64,000 nucleotides of DNA from Mytilus galloprovincialis. Its lineage: Eukaryota; Mollusca; Bivalvia; Mytilida; Mytilidae. Under the pieces are notes generated by a model that saw nothing but the letters and a program-made list of their open reading frames with translations, was not told the origin of the DNA and ran no database searches. Below, piece by piece: positions 44,355 through 55,800 of this stretch. The position numbers and the translations under genes are program-made. The DNA is taken from contig NC_134845.1 of the NCBI RefSeq assembly GCF_965363235.1, positions 66,617,261 through 66,681,260 of the forward strand. Direction: 5' to 3'. Within the stretch, counting starts at the first letter, position 1. The number at the start of each line of letters is the position of its first letter.

Positions 44355-46002
44355 TTCTCAAACAGAGCTTTACAACACAGATGAATTACTGTCTGAGGTC
44401 CACTGTTGTTGGACAGAACAGTTATTATCTAAACTCAAATATTGAACATCAGACAAGTATTTGCCAGGAAACAAATCTGATGCGGAATTGAGGTCGACAT
44501 TACCAAATCTTTTTTTTTAATATAATTATTGCTCAGTATGCATTTGAAGCTACATTTAGAATGCAGTAAGGTCGAAGAATAATCTAAAAAAATAGAGGTC
44601 TGCTGTAATTATCCAATTGTCAAATGTCCATGCTGTAGATTTTAGTTAGACCTACAGCCAACAATTATATATGTAACTTCATCAATATATATGCCAATGC
44701 TACGTGTGTTTTTATACAATACAAGTCATTTTTTTCATTTATTTCTGGATATGTCAGGTTATATTGTTACGTACAGCAATACAACTACTGTATATTTTGA
44801 AGAATTTTCTTAGTATTATATAAGTAAAAAATATTTTACCACGCAATATATTTATTTGCACGCGTACGCCTCTACAAATAAATTATCATTACTACTCCGT
44901 TAATAAATCTGAGTATGCTCTTCCGAATATTTGCTAATAGTTTCTACGAAACCGAAATAACCCTAAAAAAATCGGCGGAGGACATTTGAGCGCCTTGATA
45001 GGACACTTGAGCAAAACAAATAGTACGTAAGTTGTATTTAAATTTCATTTTATTTTGTATTTTGATGTTTGACTTAAATATTTATTTCTTCACATTTGAT
45101 ATATTTCTTTTCGATCTCGTAGTCAAACAGTTCTAAAATATTAAATTACGTTTCCGTTCCAGAATAAATAGAGGGAATTGTACACTAGCTAGATATTTTA
45201 TGATTTCCGGTAATTTATAAAGAGATGGAGTTCCTTTTGATAGCGATATTTAGACAGATGGTTAATCCGAGGGATATTTTGGAGTAACGGTCGTCAATCT
45301 GCGGAATTGTACGTGCCGTTCTCTGAAATAGAATTTTGTATTATCGCATGTTTTGGTTTTGGATCCTGAACTGGTCAATGATATTGAAAAACGTTTTCAG
45401 ACATTGCTCTGGTTGCATTGAAAATTAAACGGGTATAGAGAAATGCGATGTTTTTTTTTTACTGGATCGATTTTTGTTCCCTAGTCATAGAATAATGAGG
45501 TTCATGATCTAGTCTAACAAAGTCGGTGGGAACCAGTGGTATATTTATTCTGTCTCGGAAGGTTGACGTCACAACTTGATTGATTGGATAATATTTTAGT
45601 TAAAGACAACTAGTGTACAGCTCTCAATATTTTAAGTAAACGGGCACCTCAAAATTCAAGTATCATTTTATGTTATTCAATAAGATAGCACTAAGGCCAA
45701 ACGCGTCTTTGAATTGGTTATCTGGTAATGGGTATTTTTCACCGCATCGTTTGTCCAAAAAGGGGAAGTTCGAAGATGTATTGAAATTCTAAATTGATAA
45801 TTTCACATGGAGATACCGCGATATTTATGTATTTATATTGTCTTTGTCAATTGAATATGAAACTGTTTTATGAATTTTGGTCATTTGTTATATGAGCAAA
45901 TACATTGCTTGGCAAATCGTCATCCTTGGTCATTTTTAGGTTTCTTATACTGTACCTGTCATTTATGACTTTACTGTTTCGTTGTATTGTCAGTAAGTCA
46001 GA
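44355..46002. other. AT-rich sequence, nothing recognised
   Basis: No supportable gene, RNA or shared repeat. Confidence 0.35.
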
Positions 46003-46045
46003 AGTCCTGGAGCGAAAGCACAGGTCGAACCCTCTCTACCAGTAA
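46003..46045 (+). repeat. Short LTR-related fragment
   Basis: GAAGTCCTGGAGCGAAAGCA then CAGGTCGAACC resembles 51052-51085 in the 5' LTR (GAAGTCCTAGAGCGAAAGCA then TAGGCCGAACC). The similarity does not extend far on either side. Confidence 0.45.
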
Positions 46046-46560
46046 CGTAAACGGCTGAGCTAGCGGGGTATAACGTCATGAGACAGATTATGAAAGGAAA
46101 ATACGTTTACACACGAAAACCTATTTACGTTACAACACGTGATGTGTAGTTAGCCAATCAGAATAACGTATTATAATGAAACATACATCTAATGTTATTA
46201 TTGAGGAAAATAAAGACAATTAATCTATAATACTCAATGATCAGTTTTTATTTTTCATACACATACCCAACGGAACTAAAACTGTAGATCTGGATATACG
46301 TCAATAAGACAGCAATCAAACGACAAAAACAAGCTAATGAAAACTACATGTATAAGGCAACATATAGTATATATGTCGACAAATTATAGTTGTCTACTCA
46401 ATATGTCAGTTCTAAATAGTCACTAATTTATATAAAAATTGTGAATAAATCTCACAGACACGATAAAAAAAAATCTACCATTAAATTGCAATTCTCCAAA
46501 TAATGAAACAATTTAGGAAAAAGCCTTAATATAAAAAAAGGTTGATAATTTAACACTTAC

Positions 46561-46603
46561 CAACCTTTAACTGCATTCCAGTGCATTTCCCTCTTTCGTT
46601 ACC
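46561..46603 (-). CDS. Isolated small exon candidate, minus strand
   Basis: The acceptor AAAAAAGTTTGTTGTAG is directly above 46603 and the donor AAGGTTG|GTAAGTG directly below 46561. The 43 nt are open in one frame, GNERGKCTGMQLKV, ending with one base over. It could be an upstream exon of the receptor gene or of another gene. Its phase does not directly fit exon 29501-29699, so another exon would be needed between them. Confidence 0.35.
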
Positions 46604-46697
46604 CTACAACAAACTTTTTTAGGAGCTGTTGATTGCGTAAAATCGTCCACATATATATTTCAAAACTATTCACGTAAATTGATGACGTCATGAGTTA

Positions 46698-46822
46698 AAA
46701 CAGTTATTGACCAATCAAATCGGTATATTTTATTTATCCTACGTCGTTCGTGTTAATTAGAGTCACCCGAGCCGTGCATATCAAATGATATATACCGACT
46801 TGCTTGGTCAATAACTATAACT
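46698..46822. repeat. Small palindromic repeat
   Basis: AGTTATTGACCAATCAAATC then GGTATAT is matched by the inverse ATATACCGACTTGCTTGGTC then AATAACT about 70 bp away. It looks like a fold-back remnant of about 125 bp. Confidence 0.6.
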
Positions 46823-47994
46823 TAATTCAACAACACATGTTTTCCGTATTTGATCAAACTTACTAATATTTCAATTTTTTTTATATTTTCCAATCCAAAT
46901 GAACAATGCATAATGATCTGCTAAGCCGTGTCATCTGCAGAGAGTGTGCATAGAGAACTAAGGGTTGTAGCCATGTGAATTATGAAATTCTGAAACTGCA
47001 ATAGTATCAAAACAGCAAAAATATTAAATAATAGAGATGGTCATTTTGTACATATACCAAGTGGAAAATGCGTGCAAAGTATTATAATACATTGTTCCAT
47101 TGCATTTAATAGAAAAAAGGGGATTGTGTGGAAAATAAAAATAAATATTTTGTAGAAAAACCAGAATTTAAAACAAAGCTTAATCACTTGTTTTTCTAAG
47201 ATGTGCTAGCAGTTATTGCTTTAAAAAAAGTCATAAACAACCATTTAACTTCACCAAAAAGTCTAGTATCTCTCAAACACTGAATTGCGAAATAAGAGAC
47301 TACAAGGGGAAAGGCTGTGGATTTTCACTAAAATTTCTATATGTTTAGCATTGAATCAACATAAGGGTATATAATCCTCAAAAGTGTACAAATCACTTAA
47401 AAGCTCACTTTAATAGATTCATAATTTAAGTAAAAACACATACATACGAAAGTAGGTTCAATGATCAAACGTTTAAAGCCCAAAGAAATAGGTGTAAACA
47501 ATTCAAATTAACAAACTTTGCCTATTTTTCCTTGTCTAACACAAAGTTCTATTTCTTTTGTTTAATTGCAACTGGGTTTCCCCTTGGTATTACTATTCAA
47601 ATCCTTATACTATTTTAGTTTATTCGTGATAGTTTAGGAATGACAAAATCAAATACTAATGTGACTTATCAGATTGTCATCTAGTAATTTTCAAATGTTT
47701 TCCTCTTCATTTCAAGTTACCCTGTAATACATTGTAAAACAGAGTTCCTATTCATTACATTCGTCCACCAGATAACCCGACAAAATCTAAGATTTAAGAG
47801 TGGCGTATGTCATTATGTATCTGCTTTCAACTACACATTTCACAGCGGTCGTGACAAAGTCATTCTTAATATTTGTTTATTTGACAACACAAGTCATGTG
47901 TTATTGAGTGTCAACACTTGTATCATTAACACACACACAAATATTACACAGTCATCACGTTTCAATCTAATCTGAAATCTATACCTATGTGTTA
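46823..47994. other. AT-rich sequence, nothing recognised
   Basis: Only short low-complexity pieces such as an ACACACAC run near 47930. Confidence 0.35.
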
Positions 47995-47998
47995 TTAA

Positions 47999-48451
47999 GG
48001 TGGTATGGGAGTCTAAAATAAGAATGATAGAATTTGTTCATACTTTGCCAAAATAAAGTATCTATTGATATATGTTTAAAAATATAATAAAAAGGATAGG
48101 TGACCGCGCATTATCTCAAGCTACAGGTTGTGACAAAATGTCACCGTTCGTTTTTCTGGCTAAAATACAAAATAGGAAAATTCCATGTAGATTCCTTCAG
48201 AAAATGCACTGTTTTAGAGTTACCTCCCCTTAAAATGCAAATTCAAAAACATTTAAAAACAACCAAAAATAATCTACATTTGTAAAAATATTAATATTTA
48301 TTAGTTATATTCCTATAAATTGTTTTTTCAAATGAAAATTTACATTAAATATCTACTTTCCTGCATCAAATTTTGCAAACTTGAAAGAAAATCTGGACCT
48401 TAGTTTCTCTGTTTTTTACAATCCAAGATGGCGGAAGACACCCATACCACG
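47999..48451. mobile_element. MITE with TTAA target duplication
   Basis: TTAA at 47995-47998 and 48452-48455 flanks GGTGGTATGGGAGTC and its inverted partner GACACCCATACCACG (two mismatches in 15). The interior includes CTCAAGCTACAGGTTGTGAC and CCAAGATGGCGGAAG, blocks I remember as common in mussel DNA. No protein. TTAA insertion suggests piggyBac- or Kolobok-type mobilisation. Confidence 0.75.
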
Positions 48452-49150
48452 TTAACAGTTACACGTCTAGTAAAATGTGTTACGTAGTTAACACGTAGAG
48501 GAACTTGATAATATATGACCCATATAAATTATCCTCATCTATGATATTCATCAACACATTCACACATACATAACATGTACTTTACATGTTACCCGTCAGA
48601 GAAATAATTTTATTATTTGTATTTTCTGTAAAATACATTAACATTGCATTAACATTTTGTATCCATAATTATGGTTAACTCAAAGTTGCAGTTGGTTTAT
48701 ATATATATTATGTATCGTGTGACTCGTGTCATATCAACCTGAAGGAAGATTGTTAGAATATTTAAATTAATACTCACTGTTAATTCTATAATACACAAGA
48801 GGTAGTACATTTGTATTGCCATTCCCGTTTAAGCCTGAGACCTTGACAATCAATATATGTTATTGTTTTTATTTTTAAATCCTGTCGATGTATATATAGT
48901 TCTGGACTTCTTTAAAGTAAATATAGATTTTGTTTTTGTTGTGTATTCATAAATTATTGATTATGTATGTACGGCAAGTACGGGGAAGAAATGCATTTAT
49001 TCCGACAATTTAGGTTGTCGTATCGTTTCATATTAACATAACTAGAACACAGGTCCGTGACTGAATTAAAGTACTTACGCCTTATTTTAGCCTGATTGTT
49101 TGTATTCGCATTGTCATTTAACAGTTTAATAAAGTCATGGGGAATATTTA

Positions 49151-51178
49151 TGTAACGTTTGTGGGTCACTTTATTTGGTTCATTTATTTATTTCATTATT
49201 ACTATTTTTTAATTATTTTTCCAGAAAGATTGCTTTTTATTATTTTATTACTTTCCGATTTTTATTTCATTCATTAAATTTTAGTGACGTAACGAACCTC
49301 GCATTAGCATTAAAAATGTTTTCCCTTCTCAACCAATCAGAGAGCTCGATTGAATTCCCGGGGAAAATTTAGCTCGTGCAGATATTGTCTGCTAGAAATC
49401 ATTCTCAGCCCAGACTTCCAGGTGTATAGATGTAAGGTAAAAAGGGGAATTTTCAACCATGTGCGCGATATTTTTGGAAGTGGTCTCGGTAGGAATCACG
49501 CGCTATTTTTTTATACTATAATTAGTGTATTGAAGAAAAGGTGTTTTACAGTATTTTTAGGTAAGAAGTTCCCCCTCCTATGATTTTCATGTACATATTT
49601 TGAGTGACTAAAACTGGCTGGTTGTTGATCACGGTTTGCATTGGAGATTTAGCGGAAAACTTTGAATATTTACGTGTTGAGGCGTGAATTATTTAGAAAG
49701 CTGTTCGCTGGTTAAATTATGAGTTGGGTTTTTGAAAAGTTCTTTGAACTGAATAAAAGTTGTCAGTTGGCGAATAACGAGATTCGGTTAACTGTTCAGC
49801 TGTTCAGTTGTTAAGGTTAAAGTTATTTATAACTTGCGGGTTAAAGCAAGTAGAAGTTCGGAGTCATTATTTGTTGGCATTCACGTGAGTGACTCAAATC
49901 TATGACTTGAACTTAAGGACGGTAAATTTAAGTATTAAAAGTGTTAACAAGCGAAATCCATATGCAAGCCCTGATCAGAACGGCAGAGTGAGTCGTTAAG
50001 AAAGTTAGATACTGAAAGAATTTATTTTCTTGGTCTAAGAAATCTTGTTATAGACTGCAGAAATAGACCATTGACTCGCAAAACTGTAACTTATTAAATG
50101 TGCAGCTGATTCATATGCGTGTTGTCTAATAAAAGTTGTATCTTACTGAATTATTTTATTACAGAGAAACGCCTTGTCCCTTGCCTGAATTGATCCTTCG
50201 ATTAAAACTCGTCCTGATTACTTCCCTTGGTATTGGTAACAACCTAGATTTTGAACCTCCCACGAGTCTGCGTTTCATGGTTTGCTGATTACAGATTATT
50301 TAAGTGAGAGCATATTCAGGACAGAACGAGTCTTATGTCGCCTTAGCTTCCCTTTGGATATTTATTTTCTGGTATTTGTCTGTGTATTTGGTATATAAAT
50401 CCTACTACAGGTTTGGAAATACTGAAATAGATTTGTTTTAAAAGTCTGTTATTTTTGTGGTGTCGTACTTGAAACGCCCACACTTTTTGGGTCGGGCTAT
50501 TTACATTTGGTCCGTCTGTCTGTCTGCCCCTTTATTTATTGTTGCCTTTAGGTTTATGGGAAATGTTTTAGTTTTACTCCAACCCATACAGATCTATAAT
50601 ATAGAATTAGTGTAGGACGGTACTTCATACTTGAGCAATAAAAATACCTAGACATATTTTTAGAGGTGCAGTATATTACTCGGCTACTACCCTAACTGTA
50701 GTGTTAGGACTGATTTCTCTGGTAAACTGATATTGCCAGATCCTATATTTGGTAACAGTCCAGATTGTCATTTCAGTTGTTCATCAAGTTCTACACAAGG
50801 ATATCACGACTGCGGTCAAGGTCAAAGGTTAGGATCTGGTTGGCCCTCTGAGTAGACTAGATCTTCTTTGTTTACCTTTGGTAATAGAATCCAGAAGTCA
50901 CACTTAACTGAGACTTGGAGAGTACAGAACATCAGAGACATCTTGTTCCAGAACACATATTTTAAATGAATTATAAACTGGTGGCATAGACCGGTAAAAA
51001 TTATACCTAATAAAACTCTTTAAAATATTCTAGTCGGGCATCACTATTATAGAAGTCCTAGAGCGAAAGCATAGGCCGAACCTACCCTCGAGATAGATTA
51101 AATGAAAAGTTGGGTTGCTGTCTAGTTTATAGAAAGTATAGGTTAAGGTCGCCTAGACAGTACCCCAGTTTCGTTTCA
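49151..51178 (+). repeat. 5' LTR, 2028 bp
   Basis: Starts TGTAACGTTTGTGGG and ends CCAGTTTCGTTTCA. It differs from the 3' LTR at 49375 (C/G), 49727 (G/A) and 50339 (C/T) as found by eye. The short open frames in it have no family resemblance and are not called genes. Confidence 0.95.
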
Positions 51179-51179
51179 C

Positions 51180-51197
51180 TGGCGCCCACGTAGGGAC
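51180..51197 (+). promoter_or_regulatory. Primer-binding site for minus-strand synthesis
   Basis: TGGCGCCCACGTAGGGAC lies one base after the 5' LTR and starts with TGG, complementary to a tRNA CCA end. The tRNA was not determined. Confidence 0.8.
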
Positions 51198-51314
51198 CCC
51201 TCTCATATATAATGTGTACTTGATAAATTTAATTTAAAAACTAAATAAGTTAAAACACTTTAAAAAAAAAAAATTATCAATTTAAAATTAAATAAAAGAA
51301 TTCAAGGGTTAGTT

Positions 51315-52802
51315 ATGGATACTCAAAAGATTAAAAAGGAGTTGCGAGAAATGAAACAAAAGATTGAAGAGAATGAATTGTATCTCGCTGAGGTTGAGCC
51401 TCGGGCTAAATTCCATGACTTGGATACAGGTCCACCTAGTTCTCCTGTACACAAGACGGACTATGCAGGTGCTATCCCTCGGAGAAGGCTTATTCCTGAG
51501 ATGGATGAGTTTAAGAGAGTTACCTTCTCGCCTAAACTTGATCGGGTTGAGAAATATAGCTCTACTCCGAAGCGGCTTCCATCACCACATAGTCCCATTA
51601 AAAAGGCCCCTATTCCTAGGTACGAGAGTACCTATCTGGGAGATCAGTATGATACACCAGAGGTAACAAGAGCTTGGGATGCTTTTGTGACAGTCCGGGA
51701 TAAAAATAAAGGGAGTTCCCAAACACGCTTATCGTCACCACCGAGACCACTTCCGCGCGCGTTTAAACCCGCGGATGACAAAGTCACACACTCGGGCAAA
51801 TTGCCGAATAAGCCGATTGTAACTCCTATTTGCTTTGATGGTAAACAGATGGAGATAAGAGATTGGTTAAGTCAATTTGAAAATTGTCGTGCCATTAATT
51901 TGTGGACTGATGATCAGTGTGTAAAAATACTGCCGACATTTTTGAGAGCTCAAGCTTTGCAGTTGTACAATGATATGACTTTGATTGAAAAGGGAGACTA
52001 TGGTTCACTTGTTAAATTTCTTATTCAAAAATTTGATCCTATTCAGGATCCCGGAGTTTATTTAAGTCAACTACATAGTATGACTCAGAGTTCATATAAG
52101 AGCTTATTGCAGCTTTCATCTGCTGTATTTAGGTTAGTATGCAAAGCATATCCCAGTATAGACTCGGACTCTAAACAAAAGATGTCGATTCAGTATTTTA
52201 TTGATGCTTTGTCAGACAGTGAGGTACAGAAACAAGTACGTCGTTTAAGTCCTAAGACATTGGCCGAGGCTGTTGACTTAGCTTTACGTGAAGAGTCATA
52301 TGTAACGTTGGAAAAGAAACGTCCAAAAACTCAATCACTTAGCGAAGTTGAACCCTCTGATCAATTTTCCGTGTTTAGTAAGCAATTGGAGGAATTGCGC
52401 GAGTGTGTGGCGAAGTTGTCCGTGGGAAAATTTTCCGCTGATCGCGTGGAGGAGGCCGCCGTCGCGCCAGCGCCAATTCAGATACCTGCGGGGAATGCCC
52501 CGAACTCTGGTAATAGGGGTGGATATGGTAACAGGTATAGAGGAAGAGGGAGAGGAAATTATGGTAGAGGTGCCCAAAGGGGGGGTTATAATTCTCCTGG
52601 CCAATATATGGGTCAAAACCAAAATGGAGGGTATTATAGTTATCCTGACCAAAATACTGGATTTACAGGTCAGTCCCAGGGAAATGCACCAACCTTTTAT
52701 GGAGGTAGAGATAATTTTTCTCAGAGGGGGTGTTGGAATTGTGGGGACTTGAACCATTTTAAGAGAGATTGTCCAAATGGGTCTTTAAACGGGTATTGGT
52801 AG
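51315..52802 (+). CDS. gag: Gag polyprotein
   Basis: 495 codons, from an ATG 135 nt after the PBS to TAG. The N-terminal third is charged and Pro-rich. Residues about 170-340 resemble the retrotransposon capsid region (FDGKQMEIRDWLSQFENCRA; FLIQKFDPIQDPGVYLSQLH). A Gly/Arg-rich stretch (about 395-425) and one CX2CX4HX4C zinc knuckle at residues 473-486 (CWNCGDLNHFKRDC) serve nucleic-acid binding. It should form the virus-like particle shell and package the RNA. The last codons overlap the start of pol in the -1 frame. Confidence 0.93.
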   Translation: MDTQKIKKELREMKQKIEENELYLAEVEPRAKFHDLDTGPPSSPVHKTDYAGAIPRRRLIPEMDEFKRVTFSPKLDRVEKYSSTPKRLPSPHSPIKKAPIPRYESTYLGDQYDTPEVTRAWDAFVTVRDKNKGSSQTRLSSPPRPLPRAFKPADDKVTHSGKLPNKPIVTPICFDGKQMEIRDWLSQFENCRAINLWTDDQCVKILPTFLRAQALQLYNDMTLIEKGDYGSLVKFLIQKFDPIQDPGVYLSQLHSMTQSSYKSLLQLSSAVFRLVCKAYPSIDSDSKQKMSIQYFIDALSDSEVQKQVRRLSPKTLAEAVDLALREESYVTLEKKRPKTQSLSEVEPSDQFSVFSKQLEELRECVAKLSVGKFSADRVEEAAVAPAPIQIPAGNAPNSGNRGGYGNRYRGRGRGNYGRGAQRGGYNSPGQYMGQNQNGGYYSYPDQNTGFTGQSQGNAPTFYGGRDNFSQRGCWNCGDLNHFKRDCPNGSLNGYW

Positions 52803-55800
52803 ATGGTGGGGCCACCCATCTGCCTGACGAACACACCCTGGCCATTAGTCAGCTTGCTGCTTTATATTTGAATACCATGATAGGACAAGAAAATGTTAGA
52901 TTTTTGGTTGATACTGGTTCTACTATCTCTTTATTAAATTTAGAAATGTATAGTAGCATTACAGAAGGAAAACTTGGTTTATATCCTTTGTCTAAAAATA
53001 ACTTGCAGTTTGAAACTGTAAGTGGAGAAATAATCACTTCACTTGGTACCATCTCTGTTGATATTAAAGTCGGTGTACATGTTTTTACTCAGCAAGTTGT
53101 TGTTGCTGATATTCCAGAGTCGGGGATATTGGGGGTTGATTTCCTAGATAAATTTGGGGCCCAGATGGATTTTAAGAAGAAAACTATATATATTGATGGC
53201 AATGCCTTCCACCTTTCTTCAGATACAAGAAAACTTTGTTGTAAAGTATCATTATCTAAAGAGACTTATATACCACCCAATTCAGAGATTATCACGACTG
53301 GTAAAATAAGGTTCAGAGGTGACTGGTTCCCTGAAGGTCAGATAGAACCACTTGGCTCTTTGCTAAGACAAAATTATTCTGTTCTTATGGCTCGCACATT
53401 GGTCAATACTGTTGGCAATTGTGTACCAATAAGACTGATGAATATTTCAGATGAACCTTGTACTGTTCCTAGGGGTATGGGAGTAGGACTAGTACATACA
53501 GTCCAGATCTGTCAACAATTGAATAGATCATCTGATACACCTCGTGATCCTTTATTACAATCTCTATTGGAGGAGGCATGTGTCGATCTAGATGATGAAC
53601 AAAAACAAAAAGTTGAAAATTTGTTAGACAAATATTCTGACATTTTTCTTGATAAGGGTGGCAAATTGGGCCGCACTGATATATTACAACACGTCATTGA
53701 TACTGGTGACTCTCCCCCTATAAAATTGAGACCTTACCGTCTTCCAATCCATAAAAGGGATGAAATTGATAGACAAGTCCAAGATATGTTGAAGCAAGGG
53801 GTAATCAGTCCTTCTAACAGCCCCTATAGCTTTCCCATACTACTTACCATGAAGCCAGATAACTCCTATCGGTTCGTTATTGATTATCGTCAACTGAACT
53901 CTGTGACAAAAGGCGATAGCTACCCGATTGCTCGAATAGACGATAGTCTAGATGCCTTGTCCGGTTCCCTGTACATGAGTACTGTTGATATGGCTAGCGG
54001 TTACTGGCAAGCCGAGGTACACCCCGATAGTAGAGAGAAAACTGCTTTTAGTACGGGCAAAGGTCTGTACGAATTTAATACCCTGCCATTTGGGCTGACA
54101 AATGCTCCTAGCTTCTTTCAACGCCTAATGGAAAAGATCCTAGCGGGTTTACAGTGGGACATTTGCCTAATCTACCTGGACGATGTCATTATTTTTTCAA
54201 AATCATTTGATAAACATGTTCAGGATTTAGATAGGGTATTTGATAAATTTCAAAAGGCTGGTCTCAAATTAAAACCTCAAAAGTGTCACTTGTTTCAGTC
54301 CGAGGTTAAATATTTGGGACATTATGTTTCTCGGGATGGGATAAAGTGTGACCCTAAAAAGGTAGCTAAAGTTCAGGATTGGCCTATTCCAAAAAGATTA
54401 AAGGAAGTCCGGTCATTTTTGGGGTTGGCATCATATTACAGGAGATTTATTAAAGATTTTTCAAAAATTGCTGCTCCTCTTTTTAATTTGACCAAAAAGA
54501 ATAGCAGATTTCTTTGGGATGAAACATGTCAGATTGCTTTTGATCAGTTAAAGCATTGTTTGATAGATTCAGCTGTTCTGAACTACCCAGATTTTTCTAA
54601 ACCCTTTATTTTAGACACTGATGCTAGTGACACTGCAGTGGGGGCAGTTTTGTCTCAGCTTTGTGAGGATGGGTTAGAGCGAGTGGTTGCATTTTATAGC
54701 ACAACTCATTCTCCCCAAGAGATTAATTATAGTACAACTCGTAAGGAACTACTTGCTGTGATCAAGTCCATTAAACATTTTAAGCATTATCTATATGGTC
54801 AAAAATTTATTGTTAGAACCGACCATGGGTCTCTTACCTGGTTGCGTAACTTTAAAGAACCTCATGGTCAGGTAGCTAGGTGGTTAGAATTTTTAGCAAA
54901 CTATGATATTCAATTTGAATATAGACCTGGGGTCCACCATCAGAATGCTGATGCCCTCTCTAGATATCCTAAAGTTTCTAGTATTCAAATACAAGGATTC
55001 ACTGCACAGGAAGTCCTTGAGGCCCAACGTGCAGATTCTGAACTAGAATTTGTTATAGCTATGCTTAAGTCTCATGTGGAGAAGCCTCCCTTTTCTCATG
55101 TCTCCGGACAAAGTAGCGTTATTAAAGCCTACTGGAATATGTGGGAACAGCTCGAATTGGTTGATGATGTTCTCTATAGAAAGTGGTTTAGATTAGAGAC
55201 AGATGAAATATCTCGTCTAGTGATGGCCCCTAAGAAGTTGAGACAGAAAATTCTGACTCTGGCACATGACGACGTTTCAGGTGGCCACTTGGGTATAACA
55301 AAAACTGTCCAGAAAGTACGTCAACGATTTTATTGGGTTAATTTGCAAAGTGATGTAACTGATTGGATAAAAAGTTGCCCAATTTGTTGTGCTAGGAAAA
55401 ACCCTCCAAGGAAAAATAGGGCAGAAATGGAGAATATCAGGGTAGGGGAACCTTTAGAAAGAGTAGCTATGGATATTACGGGTCCTTTTCCCATTACAAA
55501 GTCTAAAAATAGGTATGTGTTAGTACTTATGGACTATTTTACTAAGTGGGTGGAAGCTTATCCAATTCCAGATATGGGGAGTTGCACAGTTGCTCGATAT
55601 TTTTGTAAAGAATTTATTTCCCGCTTTGGTGTGCCCAGAATTTTTCTGAGTGATCAAGGACCTTGTTTTGAGGCGAGGCTTTTTCAACAATTATGTGACC
55701 TGTTTGGTATCCATAAGACTCGTACCAGTTCATATCATCCAATGACAGATGGTCTAGTGGAGAAAATGAACCATACATTAAAAAATGTTATTGCTTCATA

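Noticed and set aside
49084..49150. Exon-like stretch on the minus strand ending at a GTAAGT donor and running into the 5' LTR border
   Set aside because: The frame is open, but the acceptor would have to lie beyond the LTR element and no partner exon was found; too speculative.
49175..49583. 65- and 77-codon frames in both LTRs
   Set aside because: They contain no recognisable domain, and LTRs of this family are expected to be regulatory.
52335..52757. 140-codon minus-strand frame and 134-codon plus-strand frame over gag
   Set aside because: Shadows of the Gly/Arg-rich part of gag.
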